From contig NZ_FUXJ01000002.1 of NCBI RefSeq assembly GCF_900167045.1, positions 75,898 through 139,897 on the forward strand: a stretch of 64,000 nt of DNA, given 5' to 3'. A program made the position numbers and the translations under genes. This DNA is from Legionella maceachernii. Lineage in GTDB: Bacteria; Pseudomonadota; Gammaproteobacteria; Legionellales; Legionellaceae. The notes beneath the pieces were generated by a model. That model saw only the letters and a program-made list of their open reading frames with translations, was not told the origin of the DNA and did not search any database. Positions 63,930 to 64,000 of the stretch are shown piece after piece; positions within the stretch are counted from its first letter, which is position 1; every line of letters begins with the position of its first letter.

Positions 63930-64000
63930 AAGAGCGTTGCCATAAGCCAGGAGGCTCCCCGTCGGGCTTGAGATACTGTGCTTTGCTCGAGATAACAAGG
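63930..64000. repeat. Possible third copy of the intergenic repeat
   Basis: Read on the minus strand, the window end begins CCTTGTTATCTCGAGCAAAG and continues with a run resembling the GTCATCCCGAGCAAAAGC core of copies A and B. The match is weaker and cut by the window edge. Confidence 0.35.

Overview
This window looks like a chromosomal segment from an AT-rich gammaproteobacterium of the order Legionellales (Legionella / Coxiella / Aquicella / Berkiella-like). The reasons are the housekeeping gene order (rpsT/murJ, pepA-holC divergent from lptF-lptG, carB-greA), a BarA/LetS-type hybrid kinase, type II secretion GspL/GspM, and several large orphan proteins that resemble secreted host-directed effectors. 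The genus is inference; no 16S rRNA gene is present. I see no insertion sequence, integrase, prophage or CRISPR array.

Layout. 0-13 kb: rpsT, a ZIP-like transporter, murJ, two leucyl-aminopeptidase paralogues, a 1194-residue orphan membrane protein, holC, lptF-lptG and an ElyC-like DUF218 protein. 13.1-18.6 kb: an AT-rich accessory island with a YdeI/OmdA-like small protein, a HAD-like orphan, a YopJ/C55-like putative acetyltransferase effector, unknown proteins and a broken MbcA/ParS-type antitoxin. It sits directly in front of carB, where carA would normally be. 18.7-28 kb: carB, greA, an acid phosphatase, the LetS/BarA kinase and gltX. 28-34.4 kb: an orphan response regulator and PAS-PAS histidine kinase, a PQ-loop protein, unknown proteins, a possible permuted papain-like protein, and a shikimate-kinase-like protein missing key motifs. 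argE follows.

35.7-53.7 kb: one uninterrupted minus-strand operon (fliQ-fliR-flhB-flhA-flgF-flgG-flgH-flgI-flgB-flgC-fliE-fliF-X-fliH-fliI-fliJ-K-flgD-flgE-fliM-fliN-fliO-fliP-TPR) with mostly overlapping genes. It encodes a near-complete flagellar export apparatus, rod, P/L rings and hook. It contains no flagellin, hook-associated, cap, stator, chemotaxis or flagellar sigma/regulator genes. The fliG slot holds an unrelated-looking 147-residue protein, the cytoplasmic tail of FliF is cut to about 22 residues, and FliM and FlgD are short. This points to a streamlined, probably non-motile flagellum-derived secretion machine, and is the most interesting system in the window.

53.9-64 kb: ychJ, a Fax/metaxin-like GST, a MlaE-MlaD-PqiC-type lipid-transport trio without an ATPase gene beside it, an orphan BufA-like bufferin peptide, a polysaccharide deacetylase, tRNA-Ala(GGC) and two identical tRNA-Glu(TTC) genes, a dGTPase-like HD hydrolase, a SPOR lipoprotein, and gspL-gspM. 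Intergenic spaces carry a few degenerate copies of short repeats.
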